From Candidatus Nanosynbacter sp. TM7-075 (GTDB lineage Bacteria; Patescibacteriota; Saccharimonadia; Saccharimonadales; Saccharimonadaceae): a stretch of 64,000 nt of DNA. Positions 35,796-44,996 of the stretch are shown piece by piece. Position 1 is the stretch's first letter; each line of letters opens with the position of its first letter. The translations under genes and the position numbers were made by a program. The notes beneath the pieces were generated by a model. It worked only from the letters and a program-made list of their open reading frames with translations. It had not been told where the DNA came from and made no database searches. The stretch covers positions 372,001-436,000 of the forward strand of contig NZ_JAJQJW010000002.1 of assembly GCF_022828255.1 (NCBI RefSeq), read 5' to 3'.

Positions 35796-36385
35796 CGTGT
35801 ATAAACCTTTACCTCAAGTGATTGGATTGATATCTCATGATTATTTGCGCCTCTGGAAATTGACACACCTGAAAGCTGCATTCGAGTGACATTTTTTTCA
35901 ATAAGACTAAGGAAATGCAGGAATTTCGTGTAATCTATATGATCTCCCAATTGAATTGATACGAAAGTACTTTTCACTCCGGCAGGGCTGGCGGATGTTT
36001 GCTTGCTAGGTGTCGCTGTCTTAGCAGAAGTTGTTGGTTCGTTTTGGAAAGAGAAAGATTTAATCGGAATGCCAGCGCGGTCAGCGTAGGTATTTAAATC
36101 CTGAATAATCTGATTCTGATATTGATAAAGCTTCGATTCTGAGACGATATTCTTTGCTTTTTTAACTGTGTCGGAATTGCGGTCGAGCTGAGATTTTGAC
36201 GCTAGCAAACTTTGTATTTTTGCGTCAACTGCAGTTGCTTCGGTCTGCATTTTTCCGACTTCTTCTGATGTTTTACTTAGGAATGAGTAGGCGAAAATAA
36301 CTAGTCCTACCATTGCTGACAATATTATGAGCAATAATAACGACAGAACAATTCGCGCGATACTGGCATTTAGAACTTTTTTCAT
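35792..36385 (-). CDS. pilO: Type IV pilus inner-membrane protein PilO
   Basis: PilO pairs with PilN to form the alignment complex. The 197-residue protein has one N-terminal helix (about 10-35), a coiled coil (about 38-75) and a ferredoxin-like domain with FVSIQLGDHIDYTKFLHFLSLIEKN. It overlaps pilN by four bases. Sequence similarity within this family is low; the call rests on layout and gene order. Confidence 0.82.
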   Translation of the reverse strand: MKKVLNASIARIVLSLLLLIILSAMVGLVIFAYSFLSKTSEEVGKMQTEATAVDAKIQSLLASKSQLDRNSDTVKKAKNIVSESKLYQYQNQIIQDLNTYADRAGIPIKSFSFQNEPTTSAKTATPSKQTSASPAGVKSTFVSIQLGDHIDYTKFLHFLSLIEKNVTRMQLSGVSISRGANNHEISIQSLEVKVYTR

Positions 36386-36957
36386 TGTTTTAAGACCTCT
36401 GGCTTTGGTGTAACGCTAATTGTTATAGTGATTGGATAATCTGCAGGTTTGTCCGATGATTGGTTGCCGCCGCTATAAACAACGGTCTCAAGGTGAACGT
36501 CACTAAATATCTCTGATTTTTCTAAGCTAGTTTTTATTCGAATAGCGTCGTCCTTATTCTTTCCGAGAGCTGTTAATGACAACGGTTTATCTAGCGCTGA
36601 AGTGTCTAGTGTTAGAGAATCCAAAACCATACCTGATGGGATGTACTGTGCAATTTTTGGAATAATTGTAGAGTAATGAGCTTCGCTGTTGATGATTACC
36701 TTAGCTGAGTCGAGGTCTTTCTTAAACTCGCTAACTTCTTTTTGTGTCGATTGATATTGAGCAAGTTTGGCATTTCCTTCGTCGATGTTAGCTTGAGCTG
36801 AGGTACGGCTATTTTCTAAGAACAGATAAAATCCGCCAATAGTTAAGAATAGCAAACCTGCAAATATCAATGATATGATGCAGTATCGTCTTAAGATGAC
36901 ATTTACTCGTCCAGCGCTGATTTGCTTTTTTTCTTGAGGAGGGAGAAGGTTAATCAT
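36382..36957 (-). CDS. pilN: Type IV pilus assembly protein PilN
   Basis: The N-terminus MINLLPPQEKK is the PilN INLLP motif that docks into PilM. A membrane helix (about 28-50) and a coiled coil follow, then a ferredoxin-like fold with MVLDSLTLDTSALDKPLSL. The length (191 aa) is typical. It overlaps pilM by eight bases and pilO by four, so the three are co-translated. Confidence 0.9.
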   Translation of the reverse strand: MINLLPPQEKKQISAGRVNVILRRYCIISLIFAGLLFLTIGGFYLFLENSRTSAQANIDEGNAKLAQYQSTQKEVSEFKKDLDSAKVIINSEAHYSTIIPKIAQYIPSGMVLDSLTLDTSALDKPLSLTALGKNKDDAIRIKTSLEKSEIFSDVHLETVVYSGGNQSSDKPADYPITITISVTPKPEVLKQ

Positions 36958-38002
36958 AAATATCCTCCTGCTTGATTAAGGCTAATCCCGCGACTGGCGA
37001 TAGCTGAGAGCGGAGCTGTTTTGCTGGCTGCTCTAGTCCATCGAAATTCAGCATTTGCCACGGACTTGCCACGCGTGCTGGCATTAATAGCTCGTTCGTG
37101 AAAAAATCACCGATTCCTGGTAAGTTGCCGCCACCGCCAACGATGAGAACTTGTTCAATTTTTTTCTCATCAGGGAAGCGGTCTGTGTAATATCGCATAA
37201 CGCGCTTAACTTCGTTGGTCATTTTTTCCAAACTTGGGCGCAAGGCTCCTGCGATTCTGGCTTGCCTTGGGCCGGGATTTAATCCGTTTAATACCTTAAA
37301 TTGATGAGCTGTTTCAATTGGTACATTCATTTTTTTAGCTAAATTTAAGGTGAGTGAATAGCCGCCAACATTTAAGCCTCCCGTCACACGTATATCAGAG
37401 TCTAGAATCGCGATATCTGTAGTTGATGTACCTATGTCGACAATAACAGTAGGAAGCATTCCTTCTTCTGTGCGCTTCAGAAGTCTAGCGATTGCGCTGA
37501 TGTTTGGCTCAATTATTGCAACTTCTAGGCCGCATTGTTTTGTGGCGTCTAACATACTATCGATCATTTTCTTCGGTGCGGCACACATTAGCACACTAAG
37601 TTCATCTTTCGTGCGATTGATGATTCGATAGTCCAAATAAAGAGAATCTAATGGGGCTGGAATGTATTGTTCGGCTTCCAAATTTACCGCACTGCGAATA
37701 TTGCTTTCTTCTTTCACGGGTAGGCTGAATGTTCGCGAAAATGTTCGGTTAGTTGGTATGCCCAACGCCACGCGGTTGCTATTAATTTGTCCTACGACGT
37801 TTTTCTTCAATAACGTTTTGATATTCTGCGCCAAATATTCAGTGTTGTCTGCAGAATTTCCGTCGCTTTTTTGAGAATCGAGGTTAATCGATCCATACCC
37901 ATGAACCAACATTCGATTTCTGTCAATCGACATTACTTTTATGCTTGTTCGGCTAATGTCTAGGCCGATGATTGGTTTTTTTCTATAAAATATGCTCGAC
38001 AC
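36950..38002 (-). CDS. pilM: Type IV pilus actin-like ATPase PilM
   Basis: PilM is a cytoplasmic actin-like protein that binds the PilN tail and the assembly ATPase. The 350-residue protein has the phosphate motifs IGLDISRTSIKV and TVIVDIGTSTTDIAI and the adenosine motif VLIVGGGGNLPG. The start is a GTG behind GGTGGGG, with TATAAT about 30 bases upstream. It follows pilC at 57 bases. Confidence 0.92.
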   Translation of the reverse strand: MSSIFYRKKPIIGLDISRTSIKVMSIDRNRMLVHGYGSINLDSQKSDGNSADNTEYLAQNIKTLLKKNVVGQINSNRVALGIPTNRTFSRTFSLPVKEESNIRSAVNLEAEQYIPAPLDSLYLDYRIINRTKDELSVLMCAAPKKMIDSMLDATKQCGLEVAIIEPNISAIARLLKRTEEGMLPTVIVDIGTSTTDIAILDSDIRVTGGLNVGGYSLTLNLAKKMNVPIETAHQFKVLNGLNPGPRQARIAGALRPSLEKMTNEVKRVMRYYTDRFPDEKKIEQVLIVGGGGNLPGIGDFFTNELLMPARVASPWQMLNFDGLEQPAKQLRSQLSPVAGLALIKQEDIYD

Positions 38003-38059
38003 GTTATTATTTCCCCACCTATATGTCAGTATTATAGCATAAGCTTTTTTGAAAAACTA

Positions 38060-39286
38060 TTATTCCTTAACTTGACCCGCCATACTTGTAATTGGACCCA
38101 TAACACTAACCGCCACCAGGGCAATAACAATACCCATAGCAACGATCATCACTGGCTCGATAATAGAGCTAACGCCGTCAATCGCGGTGTCAACTTCCTC
38201 CTCGTAAAAGTCAGCGACTTTAACCAGAACTTTGTCCGTTTGTCCGGTTTCTTCACCGACAGACAACATCTGTGCTACGATTGGCGGATATAAATCGTCC
38301 TGCTCTGCAATAATTTTTGACAAGACTTCACCGTTTTGGACTCGCTTGGTGGCTTCTTTGAGGGATTTTTCGTAGGCGACATTTCCGACAGCTCGCGAAG
38401 TTACGTCTAATGCTTCGAGCACAGCCACGCCCGCACCGATAAGAGCGGAGAAGGTTCGAGTAAAGCGGGCGATTGCCACCTTCTTAACAATTGGTCCGAC
38501 AGCTGGAACTTTGATGATGATATTGTGAAATTTTACGCGACCTTTTGGGGTTTTAATGTAGCGAATCAATAGCCAAATGCTTCCGACAAATATTGGAATG
38601 ATTATATACCAAAATGATACTACAAAATCGCTAATTCCGAGCATAATCTCAGTAAGCATTGGTAGTTTAGCGTCAGGTCCGCCCATGTCTTTAATAGTTT
38701 TGCCGATGACTGGAATAATGAAGATCATCAGGATGAAGAAGGCGATAATCGTAATGATTAAAAGTACGATCGGGTATGTCATGGCGCCTTTAATTTTTTT
38801 CTTCATGGATGAGTTTTTTTCCTGTTGTAGGGCCAGGCGCTTTAAGATGTCATCCAAAATACCTCCAGTTTCACCCGCAGCAACCATGTTTACATAAATA
38901 TCATTGAAGGTCTCTGGATGTTTGCTCAGGGCGTCCGCAAAAGACATACCGCCTTCAATGTCTTTAATTACGGCGTTGACCGTGTCTCGGAAATTGGCGC
39001 TTTCGGCGTGTTTTGCCATAGAGTTAAGGGAACGAAGAATAGGAACGCCAGCTGAAACCATGGCGCTTAATTGGCGAGTAAACATCACCAATTCTTCAGT
39101 CTTGGCACCTTTCTTTTTCTTACCGAAAGAAAAACTAAGCTCTTTTTTTGCGCCTTTTTCTTCAATTTTTATCAATTGTCCGCGTGACCTTAAATTATTA
39201 ATGGCAGATAGTTTGTCGGCTGCTTCAATAGTTGAAGAGACGGTCTCTTTCTTTTTATTGACAAGCAAATATTCAAAAATTGGCAT
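38060..39286 (-). CDS. pilC: Type IV pilus platform protein PilC
   Basis: PilC/GspF is the inner-membrane platform on which pilins are assembled. The 408-residue product has two T2SSF domains, each with the family motif (FTRQLSAMVSAGVPILRSL and FTRTFSALIGAGVAVLEAL), and three membrane helices (about 170-195, 220-240, 375-400). It starts four bases after pilB ends. Confidence 0.94.
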   Translation of the reverse strand: MPIFEYLLVNKKKETVSSTIEAADKLSAINNLRSRGQLIKIEEKGAKKELSFSFGKKKKGAKTEELVMFTRQLSAMVSAGVPILRSLNSMAKHAESANFRDTVNAVIKDIEGGMSFADALSKHPETFNDIYVNMVAAGETGGILDDILKRLALQQEKNSSMKKKIKGAMTYPIVLLIITIIAFFILMIFIIPVIGKTIKDMGGPDAKLPMLTEIMLGISDFVVSFWYIIIPIFVGSIWLLIRYIKTPKGRVKFHNIIIKVPAVGPIVKKVAIARFTRTFSALIGAGVAVLEALDVTSRAVGNVAYEKSLKEATKRVQNGEVLSKIIAEQDDLYPPIVAQMLSVGEETGQTDKVLVKVADFYEEEVDTAIDGVSSIIEPVMIVAMGIVIALVAVSVMGPITSMAGQVKE

Positions 39287-39290
39287 AATA

Positions 39291-41069
39291 TTACTCCCTT
39301 GTTGCCCTCAAAACTTCGTCTACAGTAGTGATTCCGCGCAGTGATTTAATAAGTCCGTCCATCTGCATTGTCACCATTCCTTCGGAGATTGCCTGGTCCT
39401 GAATGTCGTTACTGGTGGCGTTGGCGGTAATCATTTTTTGGATAGGGATGGATATTCCCAGAACCTCATAAATACCAACACGCCCCTTGAATCCATTATG
39501 TCCACATTCATCGCAGCCTTCTGGGTTCGGCCTCCATAATCGTTCAATTCCTGAATCGGTTGATCCCATAGGTGTTTCTCCGCCAATTTTATCCTCAAAA
39601 GCTTGTTCTTCGAGATTGTGAATTTTTTTAATCGACTCGGTGTTTATCTTAAACATCTCGGTGATATACTTTATTTCTTCTTCGTTTGGGGTATATTCTT
39701 GGCGGCAATTCATACACAGGCGCCTAACCAGTCGCTGTCCGATCACCGCCTTCACGGTTGAGGCAATCAAGAATGGCTCAATTCCCATATCCAGCAGACG
39801 GGGTAAACATGTTGCAGCGTTGTTGGTGTGTAGTGTCGAGAATACCAAGTGTCCGGTCAGCGCTGCTTGAACACCAAGGTTTGCGGTTTCGCCGTCACGA
39901 ATTTCTCCGACCATGATGATATTTGGGTCTTGGCGAAGTAGCGCCCTTAGCCCTGATGCGAAGGTCATTCCGGCCTTGGCGTTGGTCTGGGTTTGATTGA
40001 CTCCTGGGATTTTATATTCTACCGGGTCTTCAATTGTGGAAATATTGACATCTGGAGTATTGAGCTCAGACAAGACGCTAAACAAACTGGTCGATTTTCC
40101 CGATCCAGTCGGCCCAGTCACCAGGATCATTCCGTTCGGCTGAGCCATTGCATCTTTTACGGTTGCGAGCGACAGACCCCAATAGCCAAGCTTATCTAGT
40201 TTAACGGCCTGGTTGGATTCGTCCAAAATACGCATGACTACTTTTTCGCCGTCAGCGATTGGCAATGTCGAAACACGAAGCGCGTATTGTTTTCCTGAAA
40301 CTTTTATCTTAAATCGTCCGTCCTGCGGCACGCGGCGTTCGTCAATTTTCAGATTGGAGAGAATTTTAATGCGGCTCACCAAAGCGCCGTGAACGTTTCG
40401 TGGCAATTTGTTAACTTCCTTCAAAACACCGTCAATTCGATAGCGAACCTGAACGTAATCTTCGCGCGGCTCAATGTGAATGTCAGAAGCGTTGGATTTT
40501 ATGGCATATTCCAGTAACAAATTAACAGTTTGGGCAATTGGTGAATTTTCCGCAAAATCATCTTGACTAACGTTTTGATCCTCGGCAGAAGCGTCTTTTT
40601 GTACTGCGATAACTTCGTCAAGTTCGGCATTGATATTGCCGCGATAATTTTCCAAACAGTCCAAAATGTTGCTTTTTGTCGCTAGGAAAACCTTAGTGTT
40701 GTAGCCAATTTCTTTCTGAATAAAGTTCAACGCCTGCACGTCGTCTGGATCTTCCATCGCAAGCGATAGGCTGTCGTCCTCATTTTTCTCAAAAAGCACA
40801 ACATTATACTGGCGCGCGATATGTTCAGGAATTCGTTTCAACACATCTTCGGGAATATCCTTTGGCTCAATTCGCACGAAAGGCACGCCAATGTAATCGC
40901 CGATCAACTTTGTCAAATCTTCCTCAGAAATGACTTTTTGCTCAATAGCGGTTTCTTGCAATGTTTGCTTCGACCGTTCAGCGATCAATTTCAAATCAGC
41001 AAGCTGCGGCTCATCAACAACCCCACCTTGTTTCAGAATGCTCTCAATTGTCTGGTCTGAAACACGCAT
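39291..41069 (-). CDS. pilB: Type IV pilus assembly ATPase PilB
   Basis: PilB powers pilus extension. The 592-residue protein has an N-terminal GspE-like domain, Walker A GPTGSGKST, Asp box, Walker B IIMVGEIRDGETA, His box LVFSTLHTNNAATCLPRLLDMG, and the zinc tetracysteine CMNC...CDEC with HNGFKGRVGIYE. It heads the minus-strand operon; TACAAT lies 13 bases before ATG. No PilT-type retraction ATPase is seen in this window. Confidence 0.95.
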   Translation of the reverse strand: MRVSDQTIESILKQGGVVDEPQLADLKLIAERSKQTLQETAIEQKVISEEDLTKLIGDYIGVPFVRIEPKDIPEDVLKRIPEHIARQYNVVLFEKNEDDSLSLAMEDPDDVQALNFIQKEIGYNTKVFLATKSNILDCLENYRGNINAELDEVIAVQKDASAEDQNVSQDDFAENSPIAQTVNLLLEYAIKSNASDIHIEPREDYVQVRYRIDGVLKEVNKLPRNVHGALVSRIKILSNLKIDERRVPQDGRFKIKVSGKQYALRVSTLPIADGEKVVMRILDESNQAVKLDKLGYWGLSLATVKDAMAQPNGMILVTGPTGSGKSTSLFSVLSELNTPDVNISTIEDPVEYKIPGVNQTQTNAKAGMTFASGLRALLRQDPNIIMVGEIRDGETANLGVQAALTGHLVFSTLHTNNAATCLPRLLDMGIEPFLIASTVKAVIGQRLVRRLCMNCRQEYTPNEEEIKYITEMFKINTESIKKIHNLEEQAFEDKIGGETPMGSTDSGIERLWRPNPEGCDECGHNGFKGRVGIYEVLGISIPIQKMITANATSNDIQDQAISEGMVTMQMDGLIKSLRGITTVDEVLRATRE

Positions 41070-41129
41070 AACTCTTATGGTTATTGTACTATCATCGCCA
41101 AAAAAAAGCTAGCATAGTATAATATAAGA

Positions 41130-41588
41130 GTGAATATTTCTAGTGAAGAGAAAATGCGAGAATTGGGCGCGGCAATTGGTCGGGCTGTTTCTGGCGGGGA
41201 AGTTCTGGAATTGGTTGGCGATATTGGCGCGGGAAAAACCACATTGACGAAGGGAATTGCGCAAGCTTTAGAGATTGACGAGCCAGTTCAGAGTCCAACT
41301 TTCACGATTTCGCGCGTGTACGATTCACCTCGCGGTCTGAGTTTGGCGCATTACGATTTTTATAGATTGGGAAATGCTGGAATTATGAGCGAGGAGATTC
41401 GCGAAGTGGCGGCTTCTAATTCGGTGGTTGTAGTTGAATGGGCTGGCGCTGTTGATGATGCATTGCCGAGTGATCGGTTGGTGATAAAAATTACTGCGAT
41501 TAGCGAAGAAGGGCGGCTTGTGGAATTTTATCCTGGCGGCAAAAAATCTGATGAACTTTTGGGAAAAATAAAGGAGAATATGGCGTGA
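41130..41588 (+). CDS. tsaE: tRNA threonylcarbamoyl-adenosine protein TsaE
   Basis: TsaE is the ATPase that drives the TsaBDE complex making t6A37 in tRNAs. The 152-residue product has the P-loop VGDIGAGKTTLTKGIAQAL, SPTFTISRVY and HYDFYRL, then VVVEWAGAVDDALP. The start is GTG 41130; TATAAT (41118-41123) ends six bases before it. It overlaps tsaB by four bases. Confidence 0.93.
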   Translation: MNISSEEKMRELGAAIGRAVSGGEVLELVGDIGAGKTTLTKGIAQALEIDEPVQSPTFTISRVYDSPRGLSLAHYDFYRLGNAGIMSEEIREVAASNSVVVVEWAGAVDDALPSDRLVIKITAISEEGRLVEFYPGGKKSDELLGKIKENMA

Positions 41589-41959
41589 TAATTTTATTAG
41601 ACACTTCAACATCAACATGTTTTTTGACAATAGTCAATGGAGAAAATCGTCAGGATTTTGAATGGGAAGCTGGGCGAACGTTGGCGCGGAATTTGTTGAA
41701 ATTTTTGGAGGAAAAGACTGGTGATTTGCATCTGATAAGCGGCATTGGCGTGATGAAAGGACCAGGAAGTTTTACGGGGCTGAGAATTGGTTTGACGGTT
41801 GTGAATACCTTGGCGGACAGCTTGAATATCCCTATTGTTAGTGCGATGGGTGACAATTGGCGTGATTTGGCTTTGGGTAAATTGCGTTCTGGTGAGAATG
41901 AAAAAATTGTTATGCCAGAGTACGGTGCTGCTGCGAATATCACTGCGCCGCGAAAATAA
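41585..41959 (+). CDS. tsaB: TsaB-like protein, minimal version
   Basis: TsaB scaffolds TsaD and TsaE in t6A synthesis. This 124-residue ORF has the N-terminal ASKHA motif ILLDTSTSTCFLTIV and the family signature GIGVMKGPGSFTGLRIGL. The family C-terminal half (about 100 residues) is missing, but the last residues MPEYGAAANITAPRK resemble the usual TsaB end. It thus looks like an internal deletion rather than a simple truncation. The dimer helices used for TsaD contact are in the retained part. Confidence 0.82.
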   Translation: MIILLDTSTSTCFLTIVNGENRQDFEWEAGRTLARNLLKFLEEKTGDLHLISGIGVMKGPGSFTGLRIGLTVVNTLADSLNIPIVSAMGDNWRDLALGKLRSGENEKIVMPEYGAAANITAPRK

Positions 41960-42001
41960 TTTTTATCGCCCAAACCGTCAAAACCGTGTATAATTAAATT
42001 A

Positions 42002-42112
42002 CGGCGGTTTGTGATTTTTGATTCGCCGAGTTAGATAGTTTGAAGTTGATTGGCTGTTGATATTTTTCCTTGAGACGAACACTCAGGGGCGGCTGATCGG
42101 AAAGGAATGATA
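42002..42112 (+). promoter_or_regulatory. Long 5' leader of rny with hairpins
   Basis: TATAAT at about 41990 gives a leader of about 110 bases. It contains CGGCG/CGCCG (42002-42006 with 42024-42028) and CCTTGAG/CTCAGGG (42068-42088 region). Most genes here lack leaders, so this one stands out and may serve self-control by RNase Y. Confidence 0.45.
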
Positions 42113-43603
42113 ATGATAGAAGTAATTATTGCCGCGGCTATTGGAGCTGGCGCGGGCGCTGCTGGTCTTGTGGGCTATCAGAGAACTCGCCAAATTAACG
42201 GTAAAAATCAGATTGAGCGAGATCTGGCGGATGCGAAAACTAAGGCGAGCGACATTGTCCTAAAGGCTAAGGACGAGGCGCTTAAGATTGAAAATGAACG
42301 TCGCAAGGAATGGCAAAAGACCGAAAATCGTTTGGCGGATCGCGAGAAGACTCTGGATAATAAGCTGGAGGAGCTTGATCGACGAGCAGAAAAATTGCGC
42401 GCGCATGAGGATGAAGTTGATAATCTTAAAAATGAAATTCGCGACATTCGCACACGTCAGCAGGAAAAGCTTGAAAAAATCGCTGGATTGAAGAAAAAAG
42501 ATGCTGCTGATAAGTTAATGCAGATGACCGAGCGCGACATTAAGCAAGACTTGGTCGGTTTGGTGTCAAAATTACAGCATGACGCAATGGATGACGCTGA
42601 AGAGCGAGCGCAAATGATCCTAGTGACCGCGATGGAACGAATGAGTAGTGAGGTGACTGCTGAGCGCACGGTGACTGCAGTCAAGTTGACTGATGACGAG
42701 ATGAAGGGTCGAATTATCGGTAAGGAGGGTCGTAATATTCAGGCACTGCAGCGCGAAACTGGCGTCGATATTTTAGTTGACGATACACCCGGCATGATTA
42801 TTTTGTCGAGTTTTGATCCTGTTCGCCGACAAGTGGCTCGCCTGAGTCTTGAGATGTTGATGAAGGACGGTCGTATCCATCCTGCACGCATTGAAGAGGT
42901 GGTCGCTAAGGCTAAAAAACAGATTGAAAAAGAGGTTCGACAAGCTGGTGAAGACGCTATGCGCGAAACTGGCGTGGTTGGGATTCCGAAGGAGATGCTA
43001 TTGCTACTTGGTGAATTGAAGTTTCGTACCAGCTTCGGGCAGAACGTCTTGAAGCATTCGACTGAGATGGCACAAATTGCGGGGATGATTGCTGAGGAAA
43101 TCGGTGCGGACGTGCGCATTACAAAAATTGCTACACTTCTTCATGATGTTGGTAAGGCGGTGTCGCATAAAATTGAGGGTAAACATCATCATATTGGGGC
43201 GGAATTGGCTCGTAAATATGGCATGGATGAGAGAATTGTTCACGCAATCGAAGCGCACCACGATGATATCGAAGCGACAACTCCAGAGGCAATTATTGTT
43301 CGAGTTTGCGACGCGGCTTCGGCTGCACGTCCAGGTGCGCGTAACGTTTCTGCTGAGAATTTTGCAGAGCGAATGCGCGATTTGGAAAATGTCGCTACGA
43401 GCTTTGAGGGAATTGATAAGGCTTACGCAATTTCTGCTGGTCGTGAAGTTCGTGTAATTGTGAGACCTCAGACGATTGATGATTTGTCGGCGATTAAATT
43501 GGCACGAGATATTGCGACGAAAATTGAGTCGACAATGCAATATCCTGGCACGATTAAGGTTAACGTGATTCGCGAAACGCGAGCAATTGAGTTTGCTAAA
43601 TAA
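42113..43603 (+). CDS. rny: Ribonuclease Y
   Basis: RNase Y is a membrane-anchored endoribonuclease that starts mRNA decay. The 496-residue product has an N-terminal helix (IEVIIAAAIGAGAGAAGLVGY), a long charged coiled coil (about 30-170), a KH domain (GRIIGKEGRNIQALQ) and an HD domain with HDVGKAV and HHDDIE. I chose ATG 42113, six bases from AAAGGA; ATG 42107 is too close to the SD. The Nudix gene starts on its stop. Confidence 0.95.
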   Translation: MIEVIIAAAIGAGAGAAGLVGYQRTRQINGKNQIERDLADAKTKASDIVLKAKDEALKIENERRKEWQKTENRLADREKTLDNKLEELDRRAEKLRAHEDEVDNLKNEIRDIRTRQQEKLEKIAGLKKKDAADKLMQMTERDIKQDLVGLVSKLQHDAMDDAEERAQMILVTAMERMSSEVTAERTVTAVKLTDDEMKGRIIGKEGRNIQALQRETGVDILVDDTPGMIILSSFDPVRRQVARLSLEMLMKDGRIHPARIEEVVAKAKKQIEKEVRQAGEDAMRETGVVGIPKEMLLLLGELKFRTSFGQNVLKHSTEMAQIAGMIAEEIGADVRITKIATLLHDVGKAVSHKIEGKHHHIGAELARKYGMDERIVHAIEAHHDDIEATTPEAIIVRVCDAASAARPGARNVSAENFAERMRDLENVATSFEGIDKAYAISAGREVRVIVRPQTIDDLSAIKLARDIATKIESTMQYPGTIKVNVIRETRAIEFAK

Positions 43604-44130
43604 TGAAATTTACAGATGAAGAGCGACGGGCTTGGTTGGCAAGTTTGGACAGGCGTTTTTCTAGTGCGGCGGTGTTGATTGAAAATGAGCAGGGCGAGTT
43701 ATTGATCGTCAAGGCTGGTTATAAAGACCATTGGTCGCTGCCTGGTGGCATTGTTGACACTGGAGAATCTCCGCTGGAGGCGGCGGTGCGCGAGGTGAAA
43801 GAAGAAGTCGACATTCAAGTCGATCCTAAGAATCTGAAACTTGCCATGGTTGCTTCGCGTCATTCTGATGAGTTTTTGACGCATCAATTTGTGTTTTTTA
43901 CAAAGTTAGAAAACGATGCTTTTTCTGAGATAAAATTGCAGGAATCGGAAATTGTGGCTAGTAAATTTATTGCCAAAAATAAGGTTGATTTTGAAGATAT
44001 GTCGCTGCTCTGGGCAATCAGATTTTGGGCAATTGATAAATTCGGTTACGTAAATACGAAAATTATTGATAATGACGGCGTGAAGAAAGAAGTTGTAGAA
44101 TTTTTTGCGCCGATGATTGGAGGGAAATAA
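43603..44130 (+). CDS. Nudix hydrolase
   Basis: The 175-residue product has a complete Nudix box GGIVDTGESPLEAAVREVKEEVD (Gx5Ex7REUXEEXGU form, last G replaced by D-I), preceded by DHWSLPGG. Family members cleave nucleoside diphosphates linked to another group. The start overlaps the rny stop (TAATG) and the stop overlaps the next start, so it is part of the rny operon. The substrate is unknown; mRNA-cap-like or sanitising roles are both possible. Confidence 0.88.
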   Translation: MKFTDEERRAWLASLDRRFSSAAVLIENEQGELLIVKAGYKDHWSLPGGIVDTGESPLEAAVREVKEEVDIQVDPKNLKLAMVASRHSDEFLTHQFVFFTKLENDAFSEIKLQESEIVASKFIAKNKVDFEDMSLLWAIRFWAIDKFGYVNTKIIDNDGVKKEVVEFFAPMIGGK

Positions 44131-44765
44131 TGGGAATATTAGTTATCAGTCGGCACGGTGAGAGCGAGTGGAATCTGCTCGGTAAGTGGACTGGCTGGAC
44201 GGATGTTAATTTGACGGAAAAAGGTCATAATGACACAGTGCGATTGGGCGCTTTGTTGAAAGACTTGTCATTTAATGAAGCTTACACTTCATCATTAAAA
44301 CGCACACAACAAACTTTGGCTGCGCTACTTGAGGGGTGCGGAGTCGAAAATCTACCAACAACGCATGCAACTGAGTTAAATGAGCGTGATTATGGCGATT
44401 TGACTGGAAAAAATAAATGGGAAGTTAAAGCGGAGATTGGCGAAGAGGCTTTTAATGGTATTCGACGCGGTTGGGATTATCCAGTGCCGGGTGGCGAAAC
44501 TTTGAAAGATGTTTATGCGCGGGTTGTTCCATATTTTGAGCAAGAGATTTTGCCGAAATTGCAGAATGGTGAGAATATTTTATTGGTGGCTCACGGCAAT
44601 TCTATTCGAGCTTTAATTAAACATCTCGACCAAGTTCCAGAAGCCGAGATGGCGAACGTAGAAATGCCATTTGGTCAATTGCTGGTTTATACGTTCGAGC
44701 CCGGTCAATCTTTGCCAATCAAAAAAGAAGTGCTATCGGTTGAGATTGAAGCTGTGAATGCTTAG
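44130..44765 (+). CDS. gpmA: 2,3-bisphosphoglycerate-dependent phosphoglycerate mutase
   Basis: The 211-residue protein has the phosphohistidine motif SRHGESEWN (His 9), the second motif LNERDYGDLTGKNK, PVPGGETLKD and VAHGNSIRALIKHL with the second catalytic His. It interconverts 3- and 2-phosphoglycerate in lower glycolysis. It is about 20 to 40 residues shorter than typical GpmA. It starts on the stop of the Nudix gene. Confidence 0.9.
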   Translation: MGILVISRHGESEWNLLGKWTGWTDVNLTEKGHNDTVRLGALLKDLSFNEAYTSSLKRTQQTLAALLEGCGVENLPTTHATELNERDYGDLTGKNKWEVKAEIGEEAFNGIRRGWDYPVPGGETLKDVYARVVPYFEQEILPKLQNGENILLVAHGNSIRALIKHLDQVPEAEMANVEMPFGQLLVYTFEPGQSLPIKKEVLSVEIEAVNA

Positions 44766-44866
44766 CTGCTGCATTTTAGTGATCTCTTTTAAGTTTTATG
44801 GGATTTTCCTGTACTTATTCAGCGATATATGTTAAGATAGATCAGAGCGAATGATAGAGATATCTT

Positions 44867-44943
44867 CGGGGTGTGGCGCAGTTGGCTAGCGCGCGCGGTT
44901 TGGGACCGTGAGGTCGAAGGTTCGAGTCCTTTCACCCCGACCA
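44867..44943 (+). tRNA. tRNA-Pro(TGG)
   Basis: Acceptor CGGGGTG/CACCCCG, anticodon loop TTTGGGA (TGG), discriminator A and encoded CCA. The D-loop and T-arm (GGTTCGAGTCC) are normal. Confidence 0.95.
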
Positions 44944-44966
44944 ATTGAAATCATTCAGCGTATTAA

Positions 44967-44996
44967 AATAACTGGCATTCGACCAGTTATTTTTTA
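44967..44996. terminator. Bidirectional terminator between tRNA-Pro and GT39 gene
   Basis: AATAACTGG-N7-CCAGTTATT with T runs on both strands; it overlaps the last codons of the minus-strand glycosyltransferase. Confidence 0.85.
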
